Source of the DNA: Mariniflexile sp. TRM1-10
Lineage (GTDB): Bacteria > Bacteroidota > Bacteroidia > Flavobacteriales > Flavobacteriaceae
Assembly: GCF_003425985.1 (NCBI RefSeq)
Contig: NZ_CP022985.1
Coordinates: 1,277,501 to 1,341,500, forward strand
Length of the DNA: 64,000 bases
Reading direction: 5' to 3'
In this document: piece after piece, positions 54,797-63,549 of the stretch
Layout of the letters: every line of letters begins with the position of its first letter
How positions within the stretch are numbered: the stretch's first letter is position 1
The notes under the pieces: model-generated
Told to the model about the DNA's origin: nothing
Database searches by the model: none
What the model saw: the letters and a program-made list of their open reading frames with translations, nothing else
Translations under genes and position numbers: made by a program

Positions 54797-56401
54797 ATGA
54801 ACAAAACCCTTTCAAGTTTTATTTTATTGATTTTTTTAGGCCTTGTTTTTGTAAACTGCGCCAATAGAGGCACTCCCGATGGCGGCCCTAAAGATGACAC
54901 TCCACCTAAGATCGTGGAAGAGCTTCCTAAAAATTACAGCACTGATTTTAAGGGTAAAGTCATTAAGATTTATTTTAATGAGTATATCAAGATTAAAGAC
55001 ATACAAAAACAGCTCATTATTTCGCCACCAATGAACACCCAACCAGAAATTACGCCGCTTGGTGGCGCCAGCAAATACATAACCATTAAAATTTTTGACA
55101 CACTACAACCCAATACGACCTATGCGTTTAACTTTGGAAACAGCATTACCGACAATAATGAAGGGAATCCCTATCCGTATTATAGATATGTGTTTTCAAC
55201 GGGCAGTTACATCGATTCGCTAAGTGTAAAAGGTAATATTGTTGATGCTTTAAAAAGACAGCCCGAAACCTTTGTAAATGTGGCGCTTTATGAGGTAGAT
55301 TCTACGTTTACCGATTCTATTGTCTATAAAGAAACACCTAAATACATTACCAATACATTAGACAGCGTTACCACGTTTTCTATTGAAAACATTAAAGCTG
55401 GAAAGTATATGCTCATGGCTTTAAAAGATGGCAATGGCGATAATAAATTTCAACAAAAAACCGACCAAATAGCCTTTTACAAAAGCTTTATTACGGTGCC
55501 TACAGATTCTAGTTATACACTTAGGTTGTTTAATGAAGAACTCGATTTTAAAGCCAACAGACCACAAATAGCTGCTACCCAAAAAATAGCTATTGGATAT
55601 GAAGGCGATTACAGTAAAATGAAGGTTCGTATGAAATCTGAAACTCCTAGCGACTTTGAATCCCGCATCACAAAAGACGAAAAAACAGATACACTTTATT
55701 ATTGGTACAAACCCAAACTAGAAGTGGATTCGCTTATTTTAAATATCTCCCATACCGATTTTGATAAAGACTTTACCGTAAAAATCAGAAAACAGAAAAA
55801 AGATTCATTAATTATAAAAGGAAATTCCGGTGCTATTGGCATAGATCAGCCTTTTAAAATTACTGGAAATATTCCATTTGTTCATTTCGATGCTTCTAAA
55901 ATCAACCTAATTGATAAAGATTCAACAAAAATTGATATCACTTCAGAATTTGATTCTATTAGCAATACATATGCGCTTAACTTTAAAAAAACATACGAAA
56001 ATAGTTACAAAATACTGGTGTTACCTGAAGCTTTTACCGATTTTTTCGACACTAAAAACGACACCTTAAACTTTAATCTAACGACACGAAAGGCATCCGA
56101 TTTTGGCTTTGCACGTTTCACATTGGTAAACGCAAAATATCCATTGATTATTCAACTAACTACCGATAAAGGTAACGTAAGAGCAGAAAGATATGTGACC
56201 AAACCCGAAACCATCGACTTTTTAGATCTACAACCAAGCACCTATTACATTAGAGTGATTCATGATACTAATGGCAATGGTAAATTCGATACGGGTAATT
56301 ATCTTAAAAAAATACAGCCTGAACGGGTCAGTCATTTTAAAGAAATAGAAATACGCGCCGATTGGGGTTATCCTGAAACTTTGGAGTTTACTTCAGAATA
56401 A
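54797..56401 (+). CDS. Ig-like (Big_5/SbsA-type) domain lipoprotein
   Basis: 534 residues. Lipoprotein signal ending LVFVNCANRG, then an SbsA_Ig domain (PPKIVEELPKNYSTDFKG, KVIKIYFNEYIKIKDI) at about 38-135 and a long beta-rich remainder with IKAGKYMLMALKDGNGDNKFQQK and a similar late segment STYYIRVIHDTNGNGKFDTG (each with a DxNxxxxFD-like loop). A common Bacteroidota outer-membrane lipoprotein of unknown role. Its 3' end overlaps the converging nitrilase gene by 14 bases. Confidence 0.82.
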   Translation: MNKTLSSFILLIFLGLVFVNCANRGTPDGGPKDDTPPKIVEELPKNYSTDFKGKVIKIYFNEYIKIKDIQKQLIISPPMNTQPEITPLGGASKYITIKIFDTLQPNTTYAFNFGNSITDNNEGNPYPYYRYVFSTGSYIDSLSVKGNIVDALKRQPETFVNVALYEVDSTFTDSIVYKETPKYITNTLDSVTTFSIENIKAGKYMLMALKDGNGDNKFQQKTDQIAFYKSFITVPTDSSYTLRLFNEELDFKANRPQIAATQKIAIGYEGDYSKMKVRMKSETPSDFESRITKDEKTDTLYYWYKPKLEVDSLILNISHTDFDKDFTVKIRKQKKDSLIIKGNSGAIGIDQPFKITGNIPFVHFDASKINLIDKDSTKIDITSEFDSISNTYALNFKKTYENSYKILVLPEAFTDFFDTKNDTLNFNLTTRKASDFGFARFTLVNAKYPLIIQLTTDKGNVRAERYVTKPETIDFLDLQPSTYYIRVIHDTNGNGKFDTGNYLKKIQPERVSHFKEIEIRADWGYPETLEFTSE

Positions 56402-57176
56402 ATTCATCTTTATCAGCTAAAAACTTAAGTTTATTACGGTAAAAATTAATATGGCTGCGTTCTAAAATAGCTACCTCAACCTGCTCCCTATTTGGTTTTA
56501 TGGCAGTTATGGCATTACCCAACACATCATAAACTGCCGAGTTTCCGGAGTACTCGTTTTGCGCCCCGTCTAAACCCACACGGTTTACGCCCACAACATA
56601 ACTCATATTCTCAATAGCCCGTGCTTTTAACAGGGTATCCCAAGCAAAAATTCTTGGTTTGGGCCAGTTAGCAACATACAGCAATACATCATAATTTTCA
56701 ATGTTTCTTGCCCAAACCGGGAATCGCAAATCGTAACAAACCAAAGGGCAAATTTTCCATCCTTTATAGTTTATTATTACTTTTTCCTTGCCTGCTGAAT
56801 AGATTTTATCCTCACCCGCAAGTGTAAAGGTGTGTCTTTTATCATATATTGTAATGCTGCCCGATGGATCCACAAAAAGCAGGCGATTATAATAGGTTTT
56901 ATTTTCAGAAATAATAAGGCTTCCAACGATGGCTGCCCCTGTTTTTTGAGCTTGTTCTTGCATCCAAGCCACTGTTTTTCCGTCCATGGTTTCGGCAACA
57001 GTTTCGACTTTCATGGTAAACCCTGTAGAAAACATTTCGGGGAGTACAATAACATCTACTGCTTTTAAAATACTTTCAATTTTCTCTGAAAAGTTTTTAC
57101 GATTTTGTTTAGGGTTTTCCCAAACCAAATCAGATTGTATTAAGGCTACTTTAAGTTGATCTTGCATATCATCCAT
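56388..57176 (-). CDS. Nitrilase-family omega-amidase (YafV type)
   Basis: 262 residues with the Glu-Lys-Cys triad: VLPEMFSTGF at about 44, IYDKRHTFTLAGED at about 112 and PLVCYDLRFPVWARN at about 148. The CYDLRFPVWxRN signature is that of YafV/Nit2 omega-amidases, which hydrolyse 2-oxosuccinamate and 2-oxoglutaramate. It lies 43 bases downstream of an aminotransferase of the methionine/glutamine type, its classic partner. Start at 57176 or the ATG three codons later. Confidence 0.9.
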   Translation of the reverse strand: MDDMQDQLKVALIQSDLVWENPKQNRKNFSEKIESILKAVDVIVLPEMFSTGFTMKVETVAETMDGKTVAWMQEQAQKTGAAIVGSLIISENKTYYNRLLFVDPSGSITIYDKRHTFTLAGEDKIYSAGKEKVIINYKGWKICPLVCYDLRFPVWARNIENYDVLLYVANWPKPRIFAWDTLLKARAIENMSYVVGVNRVGLDGAQNEYSGNSAVYDVLGNAITAIKPNREQVEVAILERSHINFYRNKLKFLADKDEFILK

Positions 57177-57219
57177 TTACATTAAAACTTTCACTTTGTT
57201 TTTCAATATCTTCTTTAAT

Positions 57220-58368
57220 CTAAATAATTCTGTTTAAAATATCTGCTGCTTGCTTTAAGGTGTCATCTGTTTTTGCAAAACAAAAACGAAGCACTTTATT
57301 GTCTAAATTATTACTATTGAAAACCGACAAAGGAATGGAAGCAATACCGGATTCTATAGTTAATCGTTTAGCAAAATCAACATCATGTTCTTGGGTTATC
57401 CCTGAATAATCCAGCACTTGAAAATACGTGCCTTTTGATGCTGCAAATTTAAACTTGGAATCTTTGATTAAAGTTAAAAATAAATCCCGTTTCTTTTGAT
57501 AAAAATCTGATAATTCTAAATAATGTTTTGGCTCCTGCATATAATCGGCAATGCCTTTTTGGGTAGGATGATGAATGCAAAAGACAGTAAACTGATGCAC
57601 TTTTAGAAATTCCTGCATCAATTCTTTGGGCGCACAACAATACCCAATACGCCAACCCGTGTTATGAAAGGTTTTACAAAAGGATGCCACCACAAAACTC
57701 CTCGTTTTTAAATCAGGAAACAAACAGGCACTTTGGTGATTTTCGCCATCATAAATCATGTGCTCATAAACCTCATCACTTAACACCATGATATTGGTAT
57801 TTCTGGTCAGGTTTTCCAATTGAAGCATATCGTCTTTTGAAAACACAGACCCTGTTGGATTGTGTGGCGAATTGATAATAATCATTTTGGTTTGACTATT
57901 AATCTTTTCCTTCACCTCATGCCAATTGACTTTAAAACCATTAGACGCTTGCAATTGAATAGGCACTGCTTTTCCGCCATTTAACTCGACATTAGGCTCA
58001 TAACTATCGTAGGCTGGTTTAAAAATAATAACCTCGTCGTTGGGTTTTATAAAAGTTGTAATAATGGTAAAAATAGCTTGCGTTGCTCCTGCGGTTACGA
58101 CAATTTCGCTTTCAGGATGGTAACTGGTGTTATAAAGCAATTCGTATTTTTTAGCAATGGCTTGGCGAAGTTCTAAATCCCCAAGCATTGGTGCATATTG
58201 GTTGTAACCAGAATTCATAGCCTTACTAACCAAATCGATTAGTTTTTGGTCGCTTTTAAAGTTTGGAAAACCCTGAGATAAATTAATAGCACCATGCTCA
58301 GTCGCCAAGGCACTCATTACCGAAAAAATGGTAGTTCCAACGTTTGGTAGTTTAGATGTATGTTGCAT
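57220..58368 (-). CDS. Methionine aminotransferase-like PLP enzyme (YbdL/GTK type)
   Basis: 382 residues, fold-type I aminotransferase: INLSQGFPNF at about 28, TAGATQAIFTIITTF at about 93, INSPHNPTGSVFS at about 163, and the PLP-lysine in VVASFCKTFHNTGWRIGYC at about 228. It resembles YbdL and glutamine transaminase K, which transaminate methionine or glutamine onto 2-oxo-4-methylthiobutanoate. The omega-amidase downstream would pull the reaction by removing 2-oxoglutaramate. A 7-bp repeat array begins at its start codon. Confidence 0.9.
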   Translation of the reverse strand: MQHTSKLPNVGTTIFSVMSALATEHGAINLSQGFPNFKSDQKLIDLVSKAMNSGYNQYAPMLGDLELRQAIAKKYELLYNTSYHPESEIVVTAGATQAIFTIITTFIKPNDEVIIFKPAYDSYEPNVELNGGKAVPIQLQASNGFKVNWHEVKEKINSQTKMIIINSPHNPTGSVFSKDDMLQLENLTRNTNIMVLSDEVYEHMIYDGENHQSACLFPDLKTRSFVVASFCKTFHNTGWRIGYCCAPKELMQEFLKVHQFTVFCIHHPTQKGIADYMQEPKHYLELSDFYQKKRDLFLTLIKDSKFKFAASKGTYFQVLDYSGITQEHDVDFAKRLTIESGIASIPLSVFNSNNLDNKVLRFCFAKTDDTLKQAADILNRII

Positions 58369-58590
58369 GTTGGTTGTTGGTTGTTGGGTGTTGGGTGTTG
58401 GGTGTTGGTTGTAGGTTGTTGGTTGTTAGTTGTTAGTTGTAGGTTGTTGGTTGTTGAGCTGTCAATTCTGAATTCTGAATTCTAGTTTCCCTCCCCTTTT
58501 TCACGACACAACGACTCACGATTCACCTTTCCCTTTTCACGTCCTTTTCACGATTCACGATTCACGATTCACGACTCACGACTCACGATT
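58368..58590. repeat. Three successive 7-bp tandem arrays
   Basis: Array 1 (58368-58457): about twelve units of TTGGTTG, TTGGGTG, TAGGTTG or TTAGTTG. Array 2 (about 58464-58484): AATTCTG, AATTCTG, AATTCTA. Array 3 (58502-58590, with a short non-repeated stretch): units CACGATT and CACGACT. All three have a 7-base period but unrelated units. Array 1 directly abuts the aminotransferase start codon at 58366-58368. Confidence 0.85.
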
Positions 58591-58591
58591 T

Positions 58592-60361
58592 TCAAACAAT
58601 ATTCATTTTCTTCAACAAAAAAGAGGCATTCATGTTTTTACAAACACCTGTTTTCAACGTGTAATCAAAATGAAGTTCGTCGTTTATAATTTCAGCATCA
58701 AAATAATAATTTTTAACCTGATGAAGCTCTTTTTCAATCTCGCATAAACTTAAATCGTGCGTTGCAATAATTCCAGTGGCGTTTGAAGCGACTAATTTTT
58801 CAACAAATTTCCTGGAACCTATGGCTTTATCGGTGCTATTGGTGCCTTTTAAAATTTCATCTAGAACAATAAAATAGGGTTCTTCCTGAATGGCATCAAC
58901 AATATATTTTAAACGGGTTAATTCTGAAAAGAAATACGAACTATCGTCGGTTAAAGAATCAGTAGTTCGCATGCTTGTAATGAGTTTTACAGGGGAATAG
59001 CTGCTTGATTGTGCACAAACAGGCAAGCCAACATTCGCCATCACAATATGCAAAGATACGGTTCTTAAAAACGTGCTTTTCCCAGCCATATTAGCGCCCG
59101 TAACTATAAAAAACTGTTCGTTTTCTATAGTTAAATTGCTATCCACACGTTTATTCTTATTTAATAAAGGATGTCCTAAATCTGTCGCTTTTATGACAGC
59201 TCCTTTTTCTTCGATGTTCGGAAACACAAAATCTGGATGGTTAAACACAAAATTCCCTAAGGAATTATAAGCATCAAAAAACGATACCACTTCAAACCAG
59301 TCGGTGACTTTATCGGCGTGATGTGAGATCCATTGCTCGATGTGATAGCTGTTTTTTATATCAGACAGAAAGAATCCATTTCCAAAAATGGCAGAGAGAA
59401 AATTATTCCGGTTGTCTAAAGCATCTAACGCCTTAGAAAGCTCTCTAAAAATATCAGACGCTTTTTTTCCTTGCTGTTGAATTTGCTGCTGTTTTTGTTT
59501 TAATAATTCCGAAGAAAACGATTCTTTTTCAATTAAATCCAAAAGCGAGGCGTATTGGCGAAAGGTTTCTTTCACCTTATCGGTATTCGCTGATAACACA
59601 TTGATTTTTTTTACATAAATCCCTGAAATTCCTAAACCTACAAGCAACCAATATCCTATAAAAATAGCATCAATGACATTAAAAAGTCCCAAAGCAAAAA
59701 CGAGTATTGAAATAAGTGTAAACCCTAAAGGGAGCCATTTGAGTATTTTTGGTAAAAACGCCTGATACTGTTGCAACCAATGTATAATTTGCTTTGCAGG
59801 TGTTTCAACAACAACCAAACGAGATGTTGCTGAATAAAACTGACGCCATTTCGGTTTCGAACTTAGCTCTTTAATAGCCTGTTGACGCGAAACAATACCA
59901 GTAATATCATTTGCCTTCAAAGCATCGGCTAATTTTTGGGTCCCTTCATTTATAGTGGTTCTATTTATAAATTGAAAAAAAGAACCACGACCAAACAAAT
60001 CGATATCCAAGCTATAAAAGTGATGGGGATCCTGAAACTGCAAACCAGAATCCCTGTGGTGAAAATCTCCCGAAGCAATTTCAATTTCGTCTTGATTAAT
60101 AGCTACTAAAGCTTCCTTGAACTGCTTTTGCGATTTAATATCATTATACTTTGACAATAAATACAGAAAAACAGCAATACCGACTATGCCAATAACCACT
60201 GCTACTTGCCAGTTTTTAAACCCAACATATATACCAATGCCCGTTAATGCAAAAACCGAGAGGCGATATACACTTAACATCGTCATGTGTCCATACAGCT
60301 TTTGCGCTCGTTTTTTATATGTTTTTAAATGCTTTTGATAATATGCTAACGGATTATTCAT
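58592..60361 (-). CDS. Membrane-anchored MutS family ATPase
   Basis: 589 residues. Two N-terminal helices (about 30-47 and 50-70) and a further hydrophobic pair (about 217-250) precede MutS core and ATPase domains. ATPase motifs: Walker A TGANMAGKSTFLRTVSL at about 421, MRTTDSLTDDSSYFFSEL, Walker B YFIVLDEILKGTNSTDK at about 494, and GIIATHDLSL. The mismatch-recognition and connector domains of MutS and the Smr domain of MutS2 are absent. The family is frequent in Bacteroidota, and its role is unknown. Confidence 0.85.
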   Translation of the reverse strand: MNNPLAYYQKHLKTYKKRAQKLYGHMTMLSVYRLSVFALTGIGIYVGFKNWQVAVVIGIVGIAVFLYLLSKYNDIKSQKQFKEALVAINQDEIEIASGDFHHRDSGLQFQDPHHFYSLDIDLFGRGSFFQFINRTTINEGTQKLADALKANDITGIVSRQQAIKELSSKPKWRQFYSATSRLVVVETPAKQIIHWLQQYQAFLPKILKWLPLGFTLISILVFALGLFNVIDAIFIGYWLLVGLGISGIYVKKINVLSANTDKVKETFRQYASLLDLIEKESFSSELLKQKQQQIQQQGKKASDIFRELSKALDALDNRNNFLSAIFGNGFFLSDIKNSYHIEQWISHHADKVTDWFEVVSFFDAYNSLGNFVFNHPDFVFPNIEEKGAVIKATDLGHPLLNKNKRVDSNLTIENEQFFIVTGANMAGKSTFLRTVSLHIVMANVGLPVCAQSSSYSPVKLITSMRTTDSLTDDSSYFFSELTRLKYIVDAIQEEPYFIVLDEILKGTNSTDKAIGSRKFVEKLVASNATGIIATHDLSLCEIEKELHQVKNYYFDAEIINDELHFDYTLKTGVCKNMNASFLLKKMNIV

Positions 60362-60392
60362 TATTGATTTTTATTGAAAAAGTAAAGAAACA

Positions 60393-60426
60393 AAAAAAGC
60401 CCTGAAACACGTCAGAGCTTTTATTT
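60393..60426. terminator. Terminator after the BI-1 gene
   Basis: AAAAGCCCTGA pairs with TCAGAGCTTTT (one mismatch) with A and T tracts outside. It lies about 40 bases beyond the BI-1 stop at 60464 (leftward). Confidence 0.7.
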
Positions 60427-60463
60427 TATATTTTGAAGTAGTTTAAACTTTTTCTAATTGGCT

Positions 60464-61168
60464 TTAGTCTCTAGACATAAAAATACTAAGCACATACCAA
60501 AATAGTAGCATTAACGAAGCAAATAAGCCCAATGCTGCTGGAATATATTCATCATTGGAATATTTATTCACCAAATTTGATGTTTGGTATAAGATAGAAC
60601 CTGCCGCCAATACACACATACCTACCGAGAACCAAAGTCCTAAATTAAACCCGAATAAGGTGCCTGCTAAAATTAATCCGATGGCGATAAAAAATCCAAC
60701 GGTTAAGCCCGCTTTTAAAAAGGAAAAATCTTTTTTAGTTACAAAAACGATTGCCGACAACCCTGTGAATAATGCTAAAGTCACTATCGCTGCTTGATTT
60801 AGAATTTCTGGACCCGATTCCATATAAAAGGCAGCAATGTAAATAAGCGGCACAAAAATAAAAGCTTCAGCCAGAATATAAACACCGTAAGCCAAATATT
60901 GTTTGTTCTTATCGGGCGTTTTCAAGGTCATTCTTTCGGCATAATTGGTTATAAACATAAAACCGCCCAGCATGATTAGCCAACGATAACCCTCTGTCAT
61001 AGACAAGGCAAAACTCACAATAGCTTCGCTTTGAAGTAATAAATATTCAAAAAGAACGAATACTAAAACACCACCGGCAACATGCGAATAGGTTTTTTTA
61101 TAAAAAGCAACTTTATCAACTTCTGAAAGTTCGCTTACCATTAATTTGTTTTCAACTAGGTTTTCCAT
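60464..61168 (-). CDS. Bax inhibitor-1/YccA family membrane protein
   Basis: A 234-residue seven-helix TMBIM-type protein: KTYSHVAGGVLVFVLFEYLLL, MLGGFMFITNYAERMT, IAIGLILAGTLFG, and the C-terminal LGLFASLMLLFWYVLSIFM. Bacterial members include a pH-gated calcium leak channel (YetJ); the role here is unknown. A -7 box TAATTTTG lies at 61192-61199 on the same strand. Confidence 0.88.
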   Translation of the reverse strand: MENLVENKLMVSELSEVDKVAFYKKTYSHVAGGVLVFVLFEYLLLQSEAIVSFALSMTEGYRWLIMLGGFMFITNYAERMTLKTPDKNKQYLAYGVYILAEAFIFVPLIYIAAFYMESGPEILNQAAIVTLALFTGLSAIVFVTKKDFSFLKAGLTVGFFIAIGLILAGTLFGFNLGLWFSVGMCVLAAGSILYQTSNLVNKYSNDEYIPAALGLFASLMLLFWYVLSIFMSRD

Positions 61169-61191
61169 AAATACTTAATTAGTTAAGGTTT

Positions 61192-61199
61192 CAAAATTA
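61192..61199 (-). promoter_or_regulatory. -7 box of the BI-1 gene
   Basis: TAATTTTG on the minus strand, 23 bases before the start codon. Confidence 0.35.
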
Positions 61200-61209
61200 A
61201 AGATATAAA

Positions 61210-61253
61210 AAAAGAACAGAATTCTTAATTTAATGTAAGAATTCTGTTCTTTT
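61210..61253. terminator. Terminator downstream of the YugP-type protease gene
   Basis: Perfect 18-bp arms (AAAAGAACAGAATTCTTA and complement) around an 8-base loop. On the minus strand it lies 300 bases after the protease stop, with a family A repeat in between. Confidence 0.75.
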
Positions 61254-61302
61254 CAATTATTTAAAACCTTTGTTGTCTGATAAAACTTTGAAAATTCCCT
61301 TC

Positions 61303-61464
61303 AGAGCCTGTTTAAATTTATATCAATTGTTTTTCTATGTCCCTTTTTGCGCCTAATTTCGTTGAAACCTCATCAAATGGCCCTGCCATTATCTTCGATT
61401 TCGCCTCATTTTGCATCAAAAATGACCTATAGAAGATCCAATCATACAATTTTAAACAGGCTCT
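61303..61464. repeat. Repeat family A, copy A2
   Basis: 162 bp with perfect 15-bp terminal inverted repeats (AGAGCCTGTTTAAAT-type ends, one base variant inside). It is nearly identical to the reverse complement of 28333-28494. The 384-base gap from 61169 to 61552 holds only this, the terminator at 61210 and the BI-1 -7 box. Confidence 0.88.
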
Positions 61465-61552
61465 CAAACACAGTGATAATGGCTTTTTAAAAAGATTACT
61501 GATTTGTTGTCAATTTATCTTTCTCTTGTCTATTGTCTATTTTCTTTTAATA

Positions 61553-62251
61553 TTAATCTCTAGACCCACCAAATACCTGAAGCGCCCAATATACTAATGA
61601 AGCCAAAGCACCAATAGCAGCTACCAAATACGTTCTGGCTGCCCATTTAAGCGCATCTTCAGAGCCTGCATATTCTTGTTGGGACACCATGTTTTTACTT
61701 TTTAACCAAGCCAAGGCACGGTTACTGGCATCATATTCAACAGGCAATGTTATAAAACTAAATAAGGTGGCGAACCCCATCATTACCAAACCGGCAACAG
61801 CTATATAATAGCCAAGACCAACACCAGCTGCCGCTCCTAATATTAAACCACCAAGAACGACCCATTGCGACATCCCAGAGGTGACACTAACCACAGGTAC
61901 TAATGCCGAACGCATTTTCAACCACTCGTAAGCTTGTGCGTGCTGTACCGCATGTCCACATTCGTGAGCAGCAACAGCCGCAGCCGCAGCGTTGCGTTGG
62001 GTATAAACCGATTCACTTAAATTCACGGTTCTATTTTTTGGATTGTAATGGTCTGTTAATTGTCCAGGTGTAGAAATAACCTCAACATTGGTAATACCGT
62101 GGTCTGCCAACATTTTTTCGGCTATTTCGGCACCACTCATACCATTACGCAATTGCACTTTAGAGTATTTATCAAACTTACGCTTCAACGTACTGCTTAC
62201 CAACCAGCTTACCAGCGCAATAGCTCCTAATAATATATAATATCCAATCAT
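61553..62251 (-). CDS. YugP-type membrane zinc metallopeptidase
   Basis: 232 residues with an N-terminal helix, the zinc motif VAAHECGHAVQHAQAY (HExxH) at about 102, and further helices around 120-175 and 205-225. MGFATLFSFITLPVEYDASNRAL carries the conserved third-ligand-region glutamate/aspartate typical of the YugP family. Presumed to cut membrane or envelope proteins; the substrate is unknown. A -7 box TATTTTTG lies at 62286-62293 on the same strand. Confidence 0.88.
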   Translation of the reverse strand: MIGYYILLGAIALVSWLVSSTLKRKFDKYSKVQLRNGMSGAEIAEKMLADHGITNVEVISTPGQLTDHYNPKNRTVNLSESVYTQRNAAAAAVAAHECGHAVQHAQAYEWLKMRSALVPVVSVTSGMSQWVVLGGLILGAAAGVGLGYYIAVAGLVMMGFATLFSFITLPVEYDASNRALAWLKSKNMVSQQEYAGSEDALKWAARTYLVAAIGALASLVYWALQVFGGSRD

Positions 62252-62387
62252 TGTTTTAAATTTTATTTTTACTAATTAAATATAACAAAAATAACGCCAA
62301 ATTAGTCTGGATGATATTATGTCAGTAAAAGAATTTATCTTGACTTTCTCTATTTCCTAAAAAATGGCTAAAATGAGTTCAAAACTA

Positions 62388-62416
62388 AAAAACCCCAAGA
62401 AATATCTTGAGGTTTA
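62388..62416 (-). terminator. ald: ald terminator
   Basis: On the minus strand AAACCTCAAGA-TATT-TCTTGGGGTTTTTT forms a 10-bp stem (one mismatch) before a T-tract, about 35 bases after the ald stop. Confidence 0.7.
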
Positions 62417-62448
62417 AAGTTATCTATTTTTAAACTATTGAAAGTGAT

Positions 62449-63549
62449 TCAAGCTTTTGCAAACTCTAAATCGAATGCTTCAGCTATTTCTTTATAAACA
62501 ATCTCTCCTTTTACAATATTTAATCCTTTGGCTAAAGACGCATTCTTTTTACAGGCTTTCTTCCATCCTTCATTTGCCAATTTAATAACATAAGGTAAAG
62601 TGACATTGGTTAATGCTACAGTCGATGTATATGGAACAGCTCCAGGCATATTGGCAACACAGTAATGTACGACATCATCAATAATATAAGTAGGATCTTG
62701 ATGCGTTGTAGCTCTGGTCGTTTCAAAACATCCGCCTTGATCTACCGCCACATCCACAATTACAGTCCCTGGACGCATGTCTTTTAACATGTCTTTGGTA
62801 ATCAATTTTGGTGCTTTTGCGCCTTTTAATAACACACCACCAATGATTAAATCTGAATCCTTGATATGTTTTCTAATATTGTATTCACTCGAAAATTCGC
62901 TAATCACATTATTTGGCATGGAGTCACTTACATAACGTAATGCTTTCATGTTAATATCCATAATAATGACCAAAGCACCCAATCCTGCTGCCATTTTAGC
63001 CGCCTGATAGCCCACAACACCAGCACCTAGTACCAACACTTTTGCTGGCGGCACCCCAGGAACACCTCCTAATAAAATACCGCGACCTTTAATTGGTTTT
63101 TCTAAATATTTAGCACCTTGTTGAATAGACATCCTACCTGCTACTTCAGACATAGGGATTAACAAAGGCAAAGTGCCATTTTCATCCTCAACAGTTTCAT
63201 AAGCAATACAAACCGCTTTACTCTTAATCATGGCATTTGTAAGCTCCTCACTAGACGCAAAATGAAAATAGGTAAATACTACATGATGTGGTTTTATCAA
63301 ACTATACTCCTGTTCTATTGGTTCTTTAACCTTAACAATCATTTCTGCGGCGGCATAAACATCTTCAATCGTATCAAGAATAGTGGCGCCAGCTCCAACA
63401 TAATCCTTATCAAAAAAACCACTTCCAAATCCAGCATTTTTCTGTACATACACCGTGTGGTTTCTTTTGGTTAATTCAAACACACCCGAGGGTGTCATAC
63501 CTACTCTGTTTTCATTGTTTTTAATTTCTATTGGAACCCCTATTTTCAT
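62449..63549 (-). CDS. ald: Alanine dehydrogenase
   Basis: A 366-residue NAD enzyme, L-alanine + NAD <-> pyruvate + NH3 + NADH. It has the N-terminal substrate region (MKIGVPIEIKNNENRVGMTP), YFHFASSEELT, the Rossmann motif VLGAGVVGYQAAKMAAGLGA at about 172, DVAVDQGGCFETTRATTHQDP at about 268 and the C-terminal ANMPGAVPYTSTVAL. The length is typical. It provides another entry to pyruvate beside nifJ. Confidence 0.95.
   Translation of the reverse strand: MKIGVPIEIKNNENRVGMTPSGVFELTKRNHTVYVQKNAGFGSGFFDKDYVGAGATILDTIEDVYAAAEMIVKVKEPIEQEYSLIKPHHVVFTYFHFASSEELTNAMIKSKAVCIAYETVEDENGTLPLLIPMSEVAGRMSIQQGAKYLEKPIKGRGILLGGVPGVPPAKVLVLGAGVVGYQAAKMAAGLGALVIIMDINMKALRYVSDSMPNNVISEFSSEYNIRKHIKDSDLIIGGVLLKGAKAPKLITKDMLKDMRPGTVIVDVAVDQGGCFETTRATTHQDPTYIIDDVVHYCVANMPGAVPYTSTVALTNVTLPYVIKLANEGWKKACKKNASLAKGLNIVKGEIVYKEIAEAFDLEFAKA

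Noticed and set aside
58366..58590. CRISPR-like array
   Set aside because: Units are 7 bp without spacers and no cas gene is in the window.
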